DNA of 64,000 bases. Source: Chitinophagaceae bacterium. GTDB lineage: Bacteria > Bacteroidota > Bacteroidia > Chitinophagales > Chitinophagaceae. Shown here one piece after another: positions 60,654-64,000 of this stretch. The stretch is from NCBI GenBank assembly GCA_019638595.1, contig JAHBTJ010000013.1, positions 1-64,000 on the forward strand. The letters are read 5' to 3'. Under the pieces are notes generated by a model. It made no database searches, had not been told where the DNA came from, and saw nothing but the letters and a program-made list of their open reading frames with translations. Every line of letters begins with the position of its first letter. The first letter of the stretch is position 1. The position numbers were made by a program, and so were the translations under genes.

Positions 60654-61847
60654 TCAATATTCATTAATCTTCTTAATCATCTGTTGCAGAGTTTCCGTTA
60701 CTATTTCTTTATCCCTTCCTTCTGCTGAGTAGGATTTACTTCTCATGCTGTCGTAAGAGATGTTTTCCTGATAAGGCGTTGACAAAAATGGAACAATATT
60801 TTTAAAAACACTATTCAGAGAGCGGGCCATTACGATTCTTAAATCATCTGCCGCCCTCAATATCAGCGCCATTTGGTCAACTGAGAGTATTGAAAGCAAT
60901 TTCTCTTTTTCCTTGTCTTTTGGTGCTGACTTCTGTTCACCACCTTTCAGTGGAACAATTGCATAATGTATTTTCTTTTCGAGGTAAAATATTTCCTGAG
61001 AAAACCAATTGTCCACCTGCTTGTGCAGAACCGCATTTTGCGTTAGAAAAATCATTCCAGGCTTTTTATGAAGCTGTTTAAATGATTTCAAGTCAAACAG
61101 CAAACACTCCATTCTTTCAGAAGGTTGCTCCACGCTGTTGATGTGTGCTGCTATTCTTTCCGTAAGGTTATAGATGTACGTTTTGCTGTTAAAGTTCATA
61201 CGGATCAATACCTCATCCAGTGTGGTGTAAAGCGTGGCATCATCATTATATTCCAAAAATTCCAGCTCCACACAAAGATCTTTCAGATAGAACATCTCCC
61301 TGAAAGTATGCTTGTGCTTATCTGAAGGCAGGTTTAGAAATGCTTCCACTTCCCGAATAATCAACTCCAGCACCGGAATTAATGAATGCTGTTCCCTATG
61401 TTTTTTTATTGTCCGTGGCAACCTTTTTAGCAACTCTTTTTTGAGCAGGTCGAAGTAGGTGGCAGGCACACGTTCATCAATGCCCAAATAGCTGGTAAAA
61501 CGCCTTTCTATCAAAAAAAGCAATTCCTCGATACATGAAATAATATTATCCAGTATCGCCTGGGGCGCTGCATTTTCCGCAAACGGACCCTTGTTTTCCA
61601 GTGCCTGGTCAAGCAAGCTGACAAGGCTGGAATGATAGTTTTTTATGGCGCACTTTATCGCTGTTTCGTCATTCAGATTAAACACCGTGAATTTGATGGC
61701 GGACTGAACTTTGTCCTTTTCCTGAATTATCAAATTCTGTAATTTGTTGATGTCTTCCGGTGGTATTGAACCAACCTCCGATTTTAATGGATTCAGAGTG
61801 ACGGAAATCAAAGTGTCCAGCCATTCAAGTACATAACCTTCACACAT
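60654..61847 (-). CDS. ICE hypothetical protein downstream of the hybrid sensor kinase
   Basis: A 397-residue soluble, mostly helical protein. Notable segments are AILDNIISCIEELLFLIERR, FTSYLGIDERVPATYFDLLK, TFREMFYLKDLCVELEFLEY, and LEKKIHYAIVPLKGGEQKSA. CTnDOT places RteC after its two-component genes, and the position here is similar, but I see no clear RteC sequence match. Upstream (61848-61968) are two perfect inverted repeats, the likely control region. Function unknown; a regulatory role is inferred from position. Confidence 0.65.
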   Translation of the reverse strand: MCEGYVLEWLDTLISVTLNPLKSEVGSIPPEDINKLQNLIIQEKDKVQSAIKFTVFNLNDETAIKCAIKNYHSSLVSLLDQALENKGPFAENAAPQAILDNIISCIEELLFLIERRFTSYLGIDERVPATYFDLLKKELLKRLPRTIKKHREQHSLIPVLELIIREVEAFLNLPSDKHKHTFREMFYLKDLCVELEFLEYNDDATLYTTLDEVLIRMNFNSKTYIYNLTERIAAHINSVEQPSERMECLLFDLKSFKQLHKKPGMIFLTQNAVLHKQVDNWFSQEIFYLEKKIHYAIVPLKGGEQKSAPKDKEKEKLLSILSVDQMALILRAADDLRIVMARSLNSVFKNIVPFLSTPYQENISYDSMRSKSYSAEGRDKEIVTETLQQMIKKINEY

Positions 61848-61870
61848 AAGCCCTCCCTTTTATATGGCAA

Positions 61871-61950
61871 ACATTTGTCACCACAAATGTAGCCCCATAC
61901 CACCCCTGAAACTATACGTAATTCCTACTATTTCCCTACTCAAATAGTAG
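61871..61950. promoter_or_regulatory. Two perfect inverted repeats upstream of the 60654 gene
   Basis: ACATTTGT (61871-61878) faces ACAAATGT (61883-61890) across CACC, and CTACTATTT (61925-61933) faces AAATAGTAG (61942-61950) across eight bases. They lie between the sensor kinase stop and the next gene start, so they are candidate operators for the LuxR-type output domain. The second, just after the kinase gene, could also end its transcript. Confidence 0.5.
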
Positions 61951-61968
61951 TAAATCAATGCCTTGTAG

Positions 61969-64000
61969 CTATTTGTTCAGCTTATTGATGAGTTGAATCT
62001 TGTTCCTGACATCTGCTTTCTCAAACAGATTCTGGATATGTTTAGTGACCGTTTTTTCAGAGATAAACAGATCTTTGGCGATCATCTTATACGTTCTGCC
62101 TTTCACAATCAGGCGGGCTATTTCGATTTCCCTTGTGGTAAAATGCAGCAGCTTACAGTTTTCCTCAAACTTTGTCTGGCTGGAAGCGGAAACACCTTCT
62201 TGCCCCAGGTTTTTTAAGGTTTGAAGTTGGGCTATGGAGGAACTTAAGATAGCCTTTTGCTGTTTGTTGATACTATCCAAGATGGTTTCAATCTTTTGGC
62301 TCAATTCTTCAAAGGAAAAAGGTTTTGAAATAAAGTCTATTGCGCCCAACTTCAGGCCCTTCAGTTTGTCAACCTGTGTGGATTTAGCCGTTAGGAAAAT
62401 TAAAGGTATATGTGAATATCTTCCCTGTTCTGCCAGTTTCCTGGCGAAAGCAAAACCATCCATTTTGTCCATCATTACATCAGAAAGAATAAGGTCGGGA
62501 ATGACCGTTATTTCGTGGAGCTTTTTCAAAGCCTCCGCACCATTTCTTGCGCAGAATACATTATACACCGTACTTAATTTCTGAAGCAGGAAATTAATCA
62601 TTGTAATATTATCTTCAATCAAAAGCAAAGTGCGCCTGCCCGCTTTAAATTCACTGTCGGCAATGGTATCATAACTGTATTCGTAACTGAGCTTACTGAT
62701 AGCTGTACCTGATTTAGCAATTTCTTCATTGCTACCTAATGTATGTTGAGTGAGCGTGATTGTAACCGTTGTTCCCGGAACTACTTCCGGCTGGCTTTGA
62801 ATAGCAATAGTTCCTCCAAGCCCATCCACTACTTTTTTGACAATAGGCAAGCCTAACCCCATACCCTGAAGTCCCGTATTTTTATGCCCTATCTGGTAAT
62901 AAGGCTCGAATATTTTCTTTTGTAATTCAGTGGGTATTCCGTCGCCGGTATCCTTAACCGCAAATACAATTTTATCTTCCTGCTTCGTCAGGGATATAGC
63001 TATCTGACCGCCTTCGTCTGTAAACTTTATTGCGTTTTCAATAATGTTGTTGACTATACGGTTAATCGCATTGGGATCAGCTTTTATCAGCAGCCCATCT
63101 TCTATGTCAACAAAGCAGGTAATCTGTTGCATATAACAATAATGCTGGAACAAAGAAAGGCTGTTGCTTAAGATAGCACTGAAGTCAGATATACGAGTGT
63201 GTTTGTAAGTATCTATACCCTTTGTAAACCGCTCAATGTCGAACAGGTTTATCACGTCGGCTGTTAGTTTATCAACGCCGCCTTTTATTACATCCAGTTC
63301 CTGGACAGAACCATATTTGGATATGTATTCATCGAGATAATTTTTGATCAGCGTAAGTGGTGTCTTTGTTTCATGAACGAGGTTAATAAAGTTGTTAGTC
63401 TTCTGTTCATTGATCTTTTCCAGTTCTTTGGTGCGTTTATTCACTTCATCCTGCAAATCGGCATTCCAGCTTCTTAGCCGTTGCTCCGATTCAATCAGCT
63501 TTCCATGTTCTATCCGAAGCTGCGTTACGTTTCTATGCACCTGCAAGCCGAACAGTAGCAGGAAGCCGATATTAGTAATTGATGCTTCGATTGCCTGTCC
63601 GAATTTAAAATAGTCAATGATCGGTAACCCAATCCACGGTGTCAGACTGAACAGTAATACGACCATCTCCTGCCTTGCTTCAAGGCTGCTAAAATTATTA
63701 TTATACTTGTAGCGAATAGCTTTAAACAAAGAGATAATGACCCAAATTGCATAGAGAACTGGAATGACCAGAAGATTTTGAGCATTCCGTAGGTCGTTTG
63801 AAATCCAAAAAATAAATACGAAAATCAGATAAGGTATAACCAGGAAAAAGTACACGCCACGGTAAGCGTGAAATTTCAATTTTGTAAGACCGAATCCCTT
63901 ATATACATAATATGGAAAATAACAGGGTGTAATAAATCCGGTAGCGTATGCAATTACCTCCTGTGTGAAAAATGAGCCTGGCAAATTAGGATCAGGAAGC
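61969..64000 (-). CDS. Hybrid sensor histidine kinase/response regulator with LuxR output (5' end off the window)
   Basis: The frame stays open to the right edge, so the N-terminus is missing; a TTG at 63984 is not a likely start. Visible from the N-side are several membrane helices of a 7TM-DISM type, a coiled coil, and the HisKA box FINLVHETKTPLTLIKNYLD with the phosphorylated His. An ATPase follows (NRIVNNIIENAIKFTDEGGQ, DTGDGIPTELQKKIFEPYYQ, GLGLPIVKKVV), then a receiver domain (DLILSDVMMDKMDGF, FLTAKS, ISKPF) and a LuxR helix-turn-helix (FTTREIEIARLIVKGRTYKM, SEKTVTKHIQNLF). It joins sensing to transcription in one protein and probably controls the element, like RteA/RteB in CTnDOT. The stimulus is unknown. 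Confidence 0.88.
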   Translation of the reverse strand, partial: LPDPNLPGSFFTQEVIAYATGFITPCYFPYYVYKGFGLTKLKFHAYRGVYFFLVIPYLIFVFIFWISNDLRNAQNLLVIPVLYAIWVIISLFKAIRYKYNNNFSSLEARQEMVVLLFSLTPWIGLPIIDYFKFGQAIEASITNIGFLLLFGLQVHRNVTQLRIEHGKLIESEQRLRSWNADLQDEVNKRTKELEKINEQKTNNFINLVHETKTPLTLIKNYLDEYISKYGSVQELDVIKGGVDKLTADVINLFDIERFTKGIDTYKHTRISDFSAILSNSLSLFQHYCYMQQITCFVDIEDGLLIKADPNAINRIVNNIIENAIKFTDEGGQIAISLTKQEDKIVFAVKDTGDGIPTELQKKIFEPYYQIGHKNTGLQGMGLGLPIVKKVVDGLGGTIAIQSQPEVVPGTTVTITLTQHTLGSNEEIAKSGTAISKLSYEYSYDTIADSEFKAGRRTLLLIEDNITMINFLLQKLSTVYNVFCARNGAEALKKLHEITVIPDLILSDVMMDKMDGFAFARKLAEQGRYSHIPLIFLTAKSTQVDKLKGLKLGAIDFISKPFSFEELSQKIETILDSINKQQKAILSSSIAQLQTLKNLGQEGVSASSQTKFEENCKLLHFTTREIEIARLIVKGRTYKMIAKDLFISEKTVTKHIQNLFEKADVRNKIQLINKLNK

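Larger units (their letters stand above)
33633..64000. mobile_element. Integrative and conjugative element (left part), inserted at tRNA-Lys
   Basis: From tRNA-Lys to the window edge the genes are typical of Bacteroidetes ICEs: two serine recombinases, the TraE-F-G-I-J-K-L-M-N transfer block, DUF1896, a large methyltransferase-helicase, lipoproteins and a hybrid sensor regulator. Nearly all lie on the minus strand. Cargo seen is a Fic gene and a set of unknown proteins. The left junction is within or at the 3' side of the tRNA. No second copy of the tRNA 3' end was found in the window, so the right junction lies outside. Relaxase, coupling protein and TraO/P/Q are not in view. Confidence 0.85.

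Noticed and set aside
60654-61847. RteC identity for the 397-residue protein
   Set aside because: Position after a sensor/regulator gene suggests it, but the length is nearly twice that of RteC and no convincing sequence match was seen.
1-64000. CRISPR arrays, insertion-sequence transposases and rRNA genes
   Set aside because: No regularly spaced repeat array, DDE transposase or rRNA was recognised anywhere in the window.

Overview
The window comes from a member of the Bacteroidota, most likely a Chitinophagaceae-like environmental lineage. Supporting signs are two complete ECF sigma / FecR / SusC / SusD units, several promoters of the TTG-N19-TAnnTTTG type, almost no Shine-Dalgarno sites on the chromosomal genes, a GIY-YIG gene beside a tRNA, and a Bacteroidetes-type conjugative tra cluster. 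No species is claimed.

Layout. 1-5000 is ordinary chromosome: a partial GIY-YIG gene, tRNA-Ala(GGC), a mitochondrial-like citrate synthase, an LptF/LptG-family permease, a secreted esterase and an acid-phosphatase lipoprotein. 5035-21769 is a polysaccharide-utilisation locus (PUL): ECF sigma, FecR anti-sigma, SusC with an STN signalling domain, SusD, and five secreted carbohydrate enzymes (a six-hairpin glycosidase-like lipoprotein, a compact GH101-like protein, GH29 fucosidase, GH110 alpha-1,3-galactosidase, GH35 beta-galactosidase). Together the enzymes point to alpha-galactosylated, fucosylated O-glycans of the blood-group/mucin kind. A small ParE/RelE-type toxin-antitoxin pair sits between the sigma and FecR genes. 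21847-23466 is a three-gene split HipA system (HipB-HipS-HipT) with an inverted-repeat operator. 23560-32325 is a second sigma-FecR-SusC-SusD unit whose last gene, overlapping susD, is an aryl-sulfate sulfotransferase. 32346-33406 holds a DUF2905 gene and a SAM hydroxide adenosyltransferase-family gene on the minus strand.

From tRNA-Lys(TTT) at 33622 to the right edge the DNA is an integrative and conjugative element (ICE); its right end is outside the window. Two closely related large serine recombinases in direct orientation flank a Fic protein with an AbiEi-like N-terminus. The reading frame of the first recombinase runs through most of the tRNA-Lys gene. Then, all on the minus strand and read right to left, come regulators (a hybrid histidine kinase with a LuxR output, and a 397-residue unknown), TraE, DUF1896, a giant N6-methyltransferase/helicase fusion, TraF, two unknowns, the VirB4-like ATPase TraG, three tandem TraI/VirB5-like paralogues, TraJ, K, L, M, N, and a poorly known module of two paralogous proteins around a lipoprotein. 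No relaxase or coupling protein is visible, so these must lie to the right if the element is self-transmissible.

The parts judged most worth attention are the tandem recombinase-Fic arrangement in the tRNA, the methyltransferase-helicase inside the tra operon, the AbiEi-Fic fusion, the HipBST locus, and the paralogue/lipoprotein module next to the recombinase. All assignments come from reading sequence motifs without database searches. Domain positions are approximate, and site coordinates may be off by one base.
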